Shown here one piece after another: positions 48,401-60,200 of a stretch of DNA of 64,000 nt. The stretch is from the NCBI RefSeq assembly GCF_030463565.1, contig NC_134646.1, positions 43,643,240 to 43,707,239 on the forward strand, in the 5' to 3' direction. The translations under genes were made by a program, and so were the position numbers. The notes below the pieces were generated by a model. That model did not search any database. It was not told the origin of the DNA and saw only the letters and a list, made by a program, of their open reading frames with translations. The DNA is from Pelecanus crispus (taxonomy: Eukaryota > Chordata > Aves > Pelecaniformes > Pelecanidae). Each line of letters starts with the position of its first letter. The first letter of the stretch is position 1.

Positions 48401-48420
48401 GTGCTGGCCCCCAGCCGAAA
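42420..48420. other. Intergenic, nothing recognised
   Basis: AT-rich sequence upstream of the pseudogene. I looked on the minus strand for the exons found in the intact DDX60 ([20 protein letters not shown] and YAGD blocks) and saw none. No long open frame, CR1 or LTR recognised. Confidence 0.6.
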
Positions 48421-48429
48421 CATTTGATG

Positions 48430-48970
48430 GCACACTCCACAGCAACTCGTCCCGACAGCCGAGCTTTGCACTGTGGGCCTCAGCCATGCCACAACACCCT
48501 CCCGGTCACCACAGCCGGACGGGGCGGCGGGTCCAGCCGGCCCTTCCCGCCCTCTTCCCCTCACCCAGAGGGGGTGGCTGGGCTCCCTTCCCCACCCGAG
48601 GCAGCTGCTCTCACCCGGGACCTCTGCACCTCCGGCAGTGCCGCACCTCAGCTGGCGGCAACCACCTGCCTCGCTTCTCCCTCAGCGCCAACCCCCTCCC
48701 GCCCTTCTCCTACCACCCACCCCCTCCCGCCATTTTCTTCCTCAAGGCCTCGTGTTGGGCCACGGAGCGTGTACGTGGGCCTGTGAGTGGAAGGGCTTAA
48801 GAAGGCAAAAGGCAGGCTAGAAAACAGAGTGCATAGCAGCGTCACGAACCTCGAGGGAGTTTGATGAGCACTGGGCCCTGCCAACGAGGAAAGGGGCTGC
48901 CAGTCTGGCTCGCTCAGGCAGCTGGCTGGCTGCACTGCCCGGCCCAGGCCGCTGCCTGCTCTCAGGTAAC
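48430..48970 (+). promoter_or_regulatory. PALLD: CpG island, probable PALLD promoter and non-coding exon 1
   Basis: A GC- and CpG-rich island (GACGGGGCGGCGGG near 48518, GC-box-like) in AT-rich DNA, 7.3 kb upstream of the first coding exon of PALLD. A plausible plus-strand donor CTCAG/GTAACTT follows 48965. No ISRE was seen, unlike the DDX60 island. It could instead be the old promoter of the DDX60-like copy on the other strand; distance and lack of N-terminal exons make this less likely. Confidence 0.55.
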
Positions 48971-51900
48971 TTGGGCAGGGGCATCTTTACTCCAGGCACG
49001 GTGTTTATTGGCAAGGATCGAATAGCTTTGCTCTACGTTTCTTCACCTTTGTGCTAAATCCTGTGAGGGCACCGATGCAAAAGTGTATTAATCGCACTGC
49101 ACAGGGGCGCAAATTCCTAAGCAAATTCCTTTGAGATTTTAAGGGATGTTGAAGACACTCATCAGTAAAGTGGTAATTTGTCTATGAGTTTAGTTTTTAC
49201 CTTTCTGGCTAGTGATAGATTAAAAAATGTGGCATCTTGAGAGAGAATAGTATTACAAGTGTTCTAGTAGCCTTGAGATAAAGAAAGCTGAATTACAGGT
49301 TTCTCAGTCTGAGGTAGGTTGCCTCAGCAAGACCTTAGATATGATAGATCTTGGACTGAGAAGCCTTCATCTCTTCCCCAGTTTAAGAAACAGTAGTAGT
49401 AGTTCTTTGTGACTTGCTTATTAGCCTTCCTGTCCATTTTATGGTTTCCTTTCCTACTCGCAGCTGTGGTACTTTTGGAAAGTTGTGATATTTTTAAGTT
49501 TATTAACTGTTGTTATTTGCAGCCCCTCAGTCACTGTTGAGGAAATATTCTGTAAAAGAAGGGTGTGAGTTGTTATTATTACTGTTCATTTAACAGTTTA
49601 ATTTTAACAACTGTTGTATTTCTTCTAGACCAAGTAGCGGTACCACTGCTAGCAAAACTGAAGGTGTATGAGCTTTTCCGTTGCACTTCTACAGTTTCCT
49701 CCTAGGAAAATCCTCAGAGAAACTCTTCCAGAAACTTGCAAAAATGGTGTTTGAGTACCATTGACACTGCTTGACTATGTCTGACACTTTCATATATATA
49801 CACAACATGTAGGTACTTCCAATGCACTCTATAAAAAACACAGATTAGCTCTAGCTATGTAACAAATTTATTTATAAATATATTTACAAGCAAAATTAAA
49901 CATGTTTGTATAATGAGGGAAAACAGGAAAACAAAGCTATGTATGGCATCAAACTACAGCAATGCAGTGACCCAGTATGTTTAAGCACAGGCAACCAGAT
50001 TTTTTTTTTTAAAAACTTTCCGAGGTGGAAAAAAATGTCTGTTAGTGACTCAAAATAACTGGAGGATTCTGTGCCAACTAGTAAAGGGGGTTGTATCTAT
50101 CTCTGCTGCTTAAAGTAGAAGCAGCTCTTAAAGATTCTTATTTGAAGTTTACAGACTGGTGTTTGACTTCAGGTCTTGGAAAGGAGATTGCCTATCTACT
50201 TGTATTTTATCCTGTTGCTACTTAAAGTAAGATAAAAAATAACAGGGACTGTAACAGGGGCTTTCTGCTTCCTCAGGTAAGTACATGAATTACTAGGATA
50301 AAGAGCCATGCTTGTTATTATATTTTGGTTTTAGCCCAAGCAACAATGAAAATCTTTTGCACCATGTAACATATTCATCAGCTGGAATGGAAAGCTTGTA
50401 CAGCCAGAATAGCTTTATAGTTTGTGCCATGAAGTTTTGAATGACTTGGGATGACTAGTATTAGAAACTATTATTAGGGTTTCAGGAGACCAGTCTAGCC
50501 ATGCTCCATCAGATCTATTGGTAGTGAAAAGTGTTATCTCCATGGAGTTCTGTTCATCCGTTAAATTTGCCACAATACTGTAATAGGAATGGAGTGAGCA
50601 TATCAGGCATAATACCCTTTATCTTGTTTGTATGTTATTATTAATTTTTACATTTTACATGTAAATGCTAAATTAATGAATCATTGCATATTATTACACA
50701 AGTTTATCTTTCAAAATGTGCAATTGTTCCAAATTTTTAGTCCCTCTGTCATTTGCTTATAGTGATTTACTGCTGTCTACCACCTTTGTAAAGGAGAATA
50801 CACATTGTTTTTGCAATAAAAATTGAAGGTCTTGATCAAAAATTAAGTAAATTTCCAAAAGATTCAGCGTAGGTCAAAGGATATAAGCATTCCCAAAATC
50901 TTAGTAGAGTGATATTGGGAAAATTTGTTCATGTCTTAATACAGCTGTATAAAATATTATCCTAGTAAGTTTGCAAGTTATGATGAGTATTTCATTAACA
51001 CTTGAAGCCACTAGGAATAAATTGAACACAGATCTTTCACTTTCTGGGGGAATGTTTCTATCATGCTGGACAAAAAGTAATAGGCATACCTGATTTACAC
51101 AAATCACCAGTGCAACTGTATTCATAAAAGCTCAGTTCCTTTAAAAATGATCTCTGCAGGTGTCTCCAGGCAGATATATTTTCTTCCCAGAAGTGACAAT
51201 TTAAACATATGATTCCAAGAACCAGGATTTCATCCACCCCCTCCCTGTAGAAAATGCTGAAGATAGCCCGAGGCAGTTTGTTGCTGTTTATATGCCGGCT
51301 ATTTTTGGCTCCCATTCCAAGGTGGCTAACTCTTATGCATTTAGCGGAGAGGCTGGTGCCTGACACAGGGCCTGGATTCCACTCTGTGGGGTGACTGCTT
51401 AAAAATTAGGCATACAGTGGTTAACTCTTAAATGACCAGATGCTTTTTTCTGTACAGTTTTTAGCCTGGAATTTTTAGAATGATGATTCTGTTCTTATTT
51501 GACACACTGAAATTACTGTCAAATGACATGAAATAAAATCCTTTTTATTAATTTCATTATGACATGGTAAGGTTCCCAAGTCCTAAGAATGGGGTTTGTA
51601 TACATTGTGAAGTAAGTAGGTATTCCTAATCCAACAGTCAATCTGTTGAAGCTCTGATTAGGGGACAGTAATTGCCTGTATGAAGATGCAAAGATACTAT
51701 ACCAACCACTGAAATACAATGTGTGATACCAGCACTTGGTAACACATAAAGATGGTCTGGGACCAATAGGGAGCTATGAGTCTCTTGTGCACTTCAGTCA
51801 CAACAGTGGGTCCACTGCACTTCCATTGTTGCCAGGGAATAAACTTTATAAAAAATGCAAGGCAATATCTAAAAGACCTTGTGCTAAGAACAAGTGCCAG

Positions 51901-54900
51901 CCCACTAAATTAATTCAGATCGGAGAGCAGATATAATGGACGCTGGCAAAAGGGATGGACGTCTATAACACTTATGTGGAGCTACAATTTCTCCTATCTA
52001 CTCAAGAGAATTTGACTCCCAATAGGCTGTGATCTGGCAAAACAATCCTACCCATACATTGCTTTTATTTCTGGAAATTATGTGATAAAGTTTGTAGATG
52101 AAACCAGCAGTCTTGATGTTTACTTCTTCCTTTCACTGAGCATCAAAGGAAAGGGTGTGCCTGAAAAGGCACAAGTATGCTCTTGGACAGAGAAATTTTC
52201 TTCCCTGAGACAAAACTCTCACAGGAGTTCTTAATGAGGTGAAAGTACTTCCTTGGCAAAGCCAATAAGGGTGAGTTGACTGTGTTACTCTTTACACTCT
52301 ACAAGGCTACTGAAACCAGAAATGCATTTTGATTGTTTTGGTGATAATACGTGTCAGAGTTGTGGGATCTTTTTAAAGCATACATGTTTCCAGGGATTTT
52401 GTGTGTCATTTCTGAGGGAGAAACTTATTTTCTGAAGATAGGATTACTTCATTTGAGATATGACAATTCAGTAGGTATATTTATTTATACAGTGTAGTAT
52501 ATGATTACAGATTTTACTAATTATCTATTATTACAAAAAGATGTACCATTTCTGCTGATAACTCTAAAAATGTTAAGGGTCTTTTCCAACCTAAATGATT
52601 CTATGATTCTATGTTTTTTTCTTTTCCTGGAAGATTTTAAGGTATACAAAGAAGCTATTAGTTTTAAACTACTTTTAGTAGAAAATGCCAATTATTTTAT
52701 TTATTGTCATAAAAATAGTTAATTTTGTTAAAAAAAATTTAAAATCTGTTAAGACAAAATGCTGTAGAAAGAAATTATTTTTCAAAAATTAACTTTTACA
52801 CACTGTTTTCTATGCCTGTGGAGGTAGGCCCTTTAATAATGCACAAAAATCACATCCTAAAATTCCAGAATAATAGTTTAAAACAGCCTAAAATACAACA
52901 AAAATTGCTCATTTAAATGATTAAGTTCTCCGAATTTCTGAGTAGTAAGTGCACAGAACTTCGTGCCACTTCCAGGCTTAACGTTGCTTCTGCTGGAATT
53001 CTAGATAGCGGCAGTCTGCTGAAACATGAGTTCAGTTACCAAATATAGATGAGTGGGGTAAGAATTACATAGTCACAGAGGACAGATGTAACGCACAGGC
53101 CACAGTCTTCTCGATGCTTACTGAGGACCAAGCAATCTTTAGTGAATAGCTGCAGCAACGTGTAGATAAAGGAGGAAAAAAGCAACTTTACCTGCTGTTA
53201 ATTATACTCGACTCTTCATATTGGCCTGTTCATTGTAAGGTCTGTTTTATATTTTCTGCTAAATTTAATTATTGTACTTTGGGGAGTAATTTTGCAGGAT
53301 TTCAGAATTCAGAGGAAAAATATGTGCCGCCTTTGTTTTAAGAAAAATCTTACTAGATACATTTCTTCCTTCATATTATTCCTTTGAACAGATTGGCTTT
53401 GGGTCATATTTTTTTTAAGTAATAATTTTTCATTGGACAGATTCCACAAATTCAGGATGCTTACAATTTTCTTAAAATGAGTCCTTTGATTTTCTATGGT
53501 TTTCCATACTTCATTATTTTTGAATACCTTAATTTGATTAATTATTCAAATGTTTGCTGTAATTATTGTAATCCAGTATATTTTGAGTTTATTATTTACC
53601 ATATTATTTCTTAGAGCATCCATATTTTCTGAATAAATATTTAAACAGCGTGATATTAAAACGTGTGTTTACTTGTGAGTAATTTTTAAATATATCGCAA
53701 ATAGGACCCCATAAATAGTTCATACACAATAATGCTGGAAGTATAGCTAAACACTGATGTGCATGCAATGTTGTATTCTATGTTTATGTCTTTAAATGAT
53801 ATAGTATATGGCTTTGCAGACTACCTAATGAGTAATGATGATGAAAACTGTTATAAATACATTGTAGTCTAACTTGGAGAAGATAGAAATAGCATTTGAA
53901 ATTTCTAATTATGATCTTATATGCTACTTGATAGGGTTAGTGATACTTCACCTCCAGTTTGCTGTGGTTACAAATTGCTCTAAAAGAATAGTGGGTTTAT
54001 GTTTTACAGTATGGCTGAAAAAAAGTCTTTATACTGGAAGCTTCCATTCAGCTGTCTAAAGCTAGACGTATAAATCCATTTTTAGGCACTAGACATTTCT
54101 CACCAAGAATGCTTATCAGCATTAGAAATTGCCAATAACCAGCACATGTTTAAATTCATCGACTTTATCTAAATACCCAGCTGCAGATTGATTTAACTAC
54201 ATTTAGACATTGGGCCTTGAAAATTATGACATATGTAGCCATTATATTTTTCTAACGAGTGACAAAACGGCATAAAATTGAGTATTAGGAGGAGATGTGC
54301 AGATTCATAACACATTCATTTTAATCATTGTGTCGGGTGGCTAGCAATAGGTGAAATTGTCCTCCAACCCATAACCCATTGAAATACCAGAGCAGCTTGG
54401 TGTTGCAAGTCAGAGAAGTTTATCTGAGTATGTAATGTATCACTTTGAGATGTGAGCAAGCTAGGAACCAGTATGAATCAGATTTAAATAAAGATATCAT
54501 TTGAAGCACAGATATTTACAAGTTATCTAAATAGTAAACTAGCACCTTTGTTCATTTGAATACAAAGTTTTAAAAAATAACCAAGATTAAGGATGCGGAA
54601 ACTCTCCAAGTTTAACTCTTGGTTCCCTGGCATTCATCCAGTTTATGCCTTAACAGCTGAGCCTCTAGACCAACTGTTTGCTTGGCTTCTCAGATTCATT
54701 CTTTAAAGCTGCTATGTGGTAGTCAGTTATACTGTATATGCTTTTTTAGATTTTGTTGAAAAGAGATTGGCATGGTTGCTCAATTTGTTGCCCTGTAAAC
54801 ACAGATAAAAGAAAAGAAAGAGGTAATCCCAGCAAAGAGTAAGCCTGTCACTGTATTCTATAAAAACATATATCACAACCCAAAATGCTTTGGTTCTCTT

Positions 54901-56244
54901 ATACTTCTCTTTTATGTGTTGAGTTGTAATTTGTTGGCAAGACAAGCAGGCATATCAAGAGATGCATATGCCAGGCCAAGAATTCCAATAATCTATCACA
55001 GTTAATGACTACATGCCGGGTAAGCCCTGGTGAAGTGACTAAAGGTAATTGGAGCTTGCACAAGCTGATGTAAAATACATCCGAGTGCATCTCATGACTG
55101 TCAAGCCACCTATATATCAGTGGAGAAATACTTTGGACCATTAAGAGAAAATACAGTATTTTTTAAAATCTTGTACAGAATTAATCTTATAAAAATTATC
55201 ATAATAAAAAAAGAATTTTCAAGGGTAATTAAAACCACTGATATTCAACTTAATTAAATGCTTCACAGAAGCAGCAATTAATTTTAAGATCAGGTCACCT
55301 GCAATCCAGTGACCAGCAGGAAAAATAAATTTCAATAAGGAGAGTTTCAGGCAGATCCTTCCCTTGGGAAAAGAGCAGTTTCCCTCGTGTCTTGTTTCTT
55401 GCTGGCTTTACAGAGGCAGAGAACGCCTGTTCATCCTCATTCTAAAATTATGTGGGAAAACTGGAGAGGTATAAGTGCTTCTGTACTTTGTGAAACTGGT
55501 ACAGAATATACATTATACACTTATGTGGTGCAGGATGATAGATAGGTTTTGAAATCTATTTCTTTAGTGTTTTACTTTTACCATGTGGTAGTTTGATATT
55601 CCACTTATCAGTGTTGAGAAAAGTGCTGCTAAATTGTACTGAAAGGTAACAAGTTAAAAACTTTAACACAAGAAATAAAATAATATTAAACACATTATCA
55701 ACATTAAACAGAAAGGATAACTGGAAATTTCTGATCCAAACATCCTTGTGTAGGTTCTCATAATGGTTTCAACTAGAAAAGTGTTTTCCTCTTGGAATTT
55801 GATGGTTTAGTGTCTGGAAGGCAGTGGGAAAGAGAAAAGTAATTATATTCCCCAAATCATCATAAGCCTAAAACCAGAAAAAGTGAAACGTAATAGCATT
55901 GATGTGAAATAACAGATCACATGTGAAATAGCAAATCACTCAGATTGGTCCAGTGGAATTGAACTTGTGCTAGGAAATGTACAGACAAAGGATGTCTTTC
56001 TAGTTCTCAAGGAAGACGCATGAGAAAAATGACTCCTAAGTGCTCTCATTTCTACCTAGACAATTTGCAGCCCTGGCCCATTCTAATAGAAACCAAGGTT
56101 TACAGTAAGTATTTCATGCACCATTGGGTTCTACTCTTCTCCCAGTTTTGTGTCTAGCTTATGGAAATCAGGATGTAACTGGGTTTTTTTTTTTTTTAAT
56201 TGATAAGGGTTTTCTTGTTAAGGAATTGTGTTTATGTCTTCCAG
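48971..56244 (+). other. Proposed first intron of PALLD, nothing else recognised
   Basis: AT-rich sequence with one CR1 stub (52576-52614) and homopolymer runs. No conserved exon recognised on either strand. Confidence 0.5.
52576..52614 (+). mobile_element. CR1 3'-terminal stub
   Basis: Only the last 40 bases of a CR1: GGTCTTTTCCAACCTAAATG, then ATTCTATGATTCTATG. An extreme 5' truncation, in the proposed first intron of PALLD. Confidence 0.8.
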
Positions 56245-56344
56245 GATGCAAGACAGAAGCTGTGGCCAGGCATTGCCTCTTTCTTTAATGCTGAAGGAGG
56301 CTTACTGTGCAGAGAGGGGCACCAATAAGGGATATCCTGAAAAT
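56245..56344 (+). other. PALLD: PALLD 5' UTR part of first coding exon
   Basis: A TTTATGTCTTCCAG acceptor ends at 56244. The reading frame is open upstream of the start (from an ATG at 56228), so an N-terminal extension is possible; I prefer the ATG at 56345 because it matches the human start MSGTSS. Confidence 0.7.
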
Positions 56345-57291
56345 ATGTCAGAAGCTTCATCCTACCGTGACTTTTTCTATGATTCCCTATCAGACATACA
56401 GAATGGGGAATTTTCAAATGAACTTTCTGCCTTCCTGACCCAGGAGGAGATATGTAAGAGCCTTGACATAGCTCGGGAAGCCATTGCCAGTTCCATGAAG
56501 GAGGATCAGAATGCAGCATCAGACTTTACTCATTATTTCAACACCTCTCTTTCTAGCACTTCGGAAAATCCTCCTTTCAGGGATACCAAACTTCATGAGC
56601 AAGATGCTTTACAGAGGCTTCAAGCAAGCAGTCTGACTTCATCTACTGCAAGTCACATTCTCCCAAGGAATCAGAAAGAGCAATCCACCACACCTCAAAC
56701 AGCAAGTAGTTTTGTCACAGTTTCCAGGAGGCAAGCAAACACCTCACCTGTGCTAACTGCTAGTCCCAGCTTCATCAGAAGCCTGAAACATTTGGAGAAA
56801 GGTGGTCCAGGTGTGCCTAAGACAAGCCCAAAATCTGAATCAGCATCCCAGCGAGAAGTTCCTTTCAGGAACAAGCTGTGTGACAAAGCTGCCACATTCA
56901 TAGAGGAACTGTCATCTATATTTAGACAGGCAGCAAAGACAAGAGGCCGAAGTCCTGATGGGGACTCTTCTTCTCCAGACAGTGGTTACCTGTCTCCTAA
57001 AAAGAAACAACCAGCTGTAAGTACCTCAGTGAACCAGGATTTTGACAAGCCATGTCAAGAGACTGAGCCTGAGGCAAAATTACCCGGGGTTCATCCGAAC
57101 GGAGAACACTTTGCTGAAAGGGAGGGCATCACTCAGAGTGAAATGGCCCTTTGCCACCCCTTCGTCAACATGGAAGAGAATAAATGTTCACCACCTCAAT
57201 TCACTCAGAAGCTTCGGAGCCAGGAAGTTGCTGAAGGAAACAAAGTACTGCTGGAATGCAGAGTTGCTGGCAACCCAGTCCCTGATGTCAG
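56345..57291 (+). CDS. PALLD: Palladin, first coding exon (315 codons plus 2 bases)
   Basis: Palladin is an actin-associated Ig-domain scaffold of stress fibres, focal adhesions and Z-discs. The exon starts MSEASSYRDFFYDSLSDIQN, close to human MSGTSSHESFYDSLSDM. It then has LSAFLTQEEICKSLDIAREA, FIRSLKHLEKG, LCDKAATFIEELSSIFRQAA and the near-invariant SSSPDSGYLSPKK. The last 35 residues begin the first Ig C2 domain (PPQFTQKLRSQEVAEGNKVL, then LECRVAGNPVPDVR). It ends in phase 2 at a strong donor, CAG/GTAAGT. This is the N-terminus of the long isoforms; the tryptophan-bearing Ig exon must lie beyond 64000. No stop or frameshift is present. Confidence 0.96.
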
Positions 57292-60200
57292 GTAAGTGCC
57301 TGCCCTTTAACTAAGTCACTGGATATCATAATCTTCTGATTGTGGAAGATATATAAGGATAGGTATCATAGTGTACCTGCTCAGAGGTAGTCACATAAGA
57401 AAAGAATGGTGGTTAGTAAGCACATGGAATAATAGATTCTGACCTCTTTAGTTCTCTTAGAGTGTTTCATTTTTTTCTGCTTGGGAAATAAAGTTCTATT
57501 TGATTCAAGAGCCACGTGGCAAAATTAGAAACAAGATTGGCTCTAACAACATTCTGTGTGACCGTTACCTCATTAATCTAGGTGAAAGAATTCACAATTT
57601 GCCCCTGAAGAGCACATATCAGGCAGTTGATATAGTTTTTACTGTCAATTAATTAGAATGTCTCCAAGCCCCATACCAATGGGATATGGGGTCTATACTA
57701 CGAGATAACCTAAATCTAGCCAAATATCCTCATGTAAGACATTTCCAGAAGACACTAAGACGGTCCCCATTTCAAAACTTCTTTTGATGCTTTGTAGTGA
57801 AATTTATGTGCATTTCCTTTTGTTTGATGACAAAACATAAAAGTAATTGCTGTGTAAGTTTGTTTTAGGTTCTTTATTAACATGTGTTTATAACAGTAAT
57901 AAAAGCTACATTCACAGTATCAGTGAGGGCTGAATAACTCATAATACTTTACACTTTCTTCCTTTCCTTCTAAAGCTAATAGAAATTAAGGTCAACCAGC
58001 ACTGCACGGTGTTTGCCACTTCACAGGTCTGAGCCTTAATGCTCATATGATTGCTTAACACACACACACAGGTAGATTATACCTCTAGTTTAATAGTTCC
58101 TCACAATCTATTTTGGTTTCAAGTCAACTGAACATATGTGATACTCTCAAAGGAAAATTTTTGTCCAAGAAGTCCTGTTTGGACAGGATAGAATTTGTAG
58201 TTCCCCATTCAGAACTTCCTGCAGGGTCCTTTAGTTACATCTGAAGACTACATAATTCTTTTAAAGTTCTCAACATTTCCTTAAAGGAACTTAGCAATCA
58301 CTTTCCTGTAATACTTGTTGTGCTTTAAATTTCTTCATATCTTTTGCTGTGAAGTCTTTCAACACTTTGAAATTACTAATATTTTGCATTGTTACCCCTG
58401 ATTGCTTGCAGATAGTCACATGTTTAGGCCTTGCAGCTATGCAAGCTTAGGAATTTATGTCCGTCACTAAACACTGTCTTCATACATAGCATAATTGAAC
58501 TTCTCCTTTGAAATCAGTCTTCAACATATTTTTAAAATCTGTACCTTTTGGTACAGGTTTGCAAAGGGAATAGACAGAGTTGTCAGTTTGAAGATTTTAG
58601 ATCTTTGTCAACAAGATTAAAAAAAGTACAGCTTTGAAAAGTCATGTTATGGCTGTATGTGCTTGTATATGCCTTCATTCCAGGGTGAAAAGTTACTTTG
58701 TAGAAAATATCTCCAGAAAGTCTTGTTTGTGACTATTGAAGGCAACACATTGCCTTTATCCTTCTCTGAGTCTTCAGCAAAAATGTATCCCAGACAAGCT
58801 GAATATTGAGACACTGAAATTTTTAAAGGGTCAAACGATCATTTATAGAGACATCAGATGTGTTTAGTTGTTCTTGTATACAAAGTGGAAAAAGTGGTAC
58901 CTCAACACATTGAGTACATTGGTTACATACTCAAGCTTAGATTGTCCTACAGACTGAAGCCAACTGATCTTCTAAACCAATACAAACTGTGGATCTAAGT
59001 ATGCTAAACAAAGTAATTACATCATGAGCCTTACCAACAGGTCAGGAAGCTTACCCAAAAATATAATTGTAATGCCTAAATTGTAATGCTCATCAAGCAA
59101 TAGGGCAGCCATGTCATGTCATTAATAGTTGTTTGGCATTTTTTTTTTTTTTTTATATATCTGCTGGGGAAAAAAGGACAATCACAGTTATGGGTGCAAA
59201 AGCCTTCTAGTTGTTCATTCACATTCAGACTTCCATGAAGCAGGAAAGGGGAATTGTAGAAGTCGCACAATTATAACAGCCAGAGAATCCTCCTCTTGTG
59301 TTTCTTCTCTTAGATTCTTCCTTCCCCCTCACTGATATTGCAGCCTGACAGTGGTACTGATGCAGACACCAGGGCAACACAAGCTGTTAACTTCCAGTAA
59401 TTCATTTGTTGTTGTTGGGTTAGGTAGTATGACAGCTAACATACTGTTGTTACTGATACTTTTGAGTTGTAAAATAGAGTAGTAGCAACAGACAAAGGGA
59501 CCACGCTTAAGGAAAAAAAAAAAAAATTACTATTAATTAATACTAAAGACCTTTTCACCTAATTCTACCCATCTGTAGGTTAGATATTTAACCTAACCAG
59601 GTCACCCTAGACTCCATCTACAGTCACTAGAGAAGCACACCTACCAAGAGTCACCTTTTTGGTACATTAACAAGAACTTAAGGCAAATACTTCAGTTGAA
59701 ACACTTCATTATTAGCTGGTTACAATAGGTGAGGTGAATCCCACCCATTCCCCCATCTCTATGCCAATGGATGGCACAGGAAGAAAGAGTTGCTCTGCCA
59801 ACTCGTATCCACAGATAATGCAACTAAAAGAAAAACACCTAAACTCTCTTTCTTACAGGTGAGAATTCACCATGATGCATACTGCCTCAAAGGAACTTAG
59901 TTCTCCTAGTGTTCCAATTTTGAAAACATCCATACTTCCGTAGCTTGAACAGCAAATTTTCTTAGCAAGTCTTTTGCTAAGAAAGCAAGAGATGGAAAGG
60001 TTTTTTATAGGGTACTGCTTATCAAGACATTAATAAGACTATTAAGATGCTGAGAGTCAGCCTGTAGACAACACTGTTTTAGTAGAATGAAACACTGTTT
60101 CTGTTGGCTTGAATGGTTTTACCACCATCAGTCTATTACACTTTAGCACATCTTTCAGTCCTACTGAGTTACAAAATCTATTTTGTGAGATGAAAATGAT

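Noticed and set aside
48337..48820. Three overlapping 104-149 codon proline/serine-rich frames
   Set aside because: Open in all three plus frames because of CpG-island composition; more likely promoter and 5' UTR.
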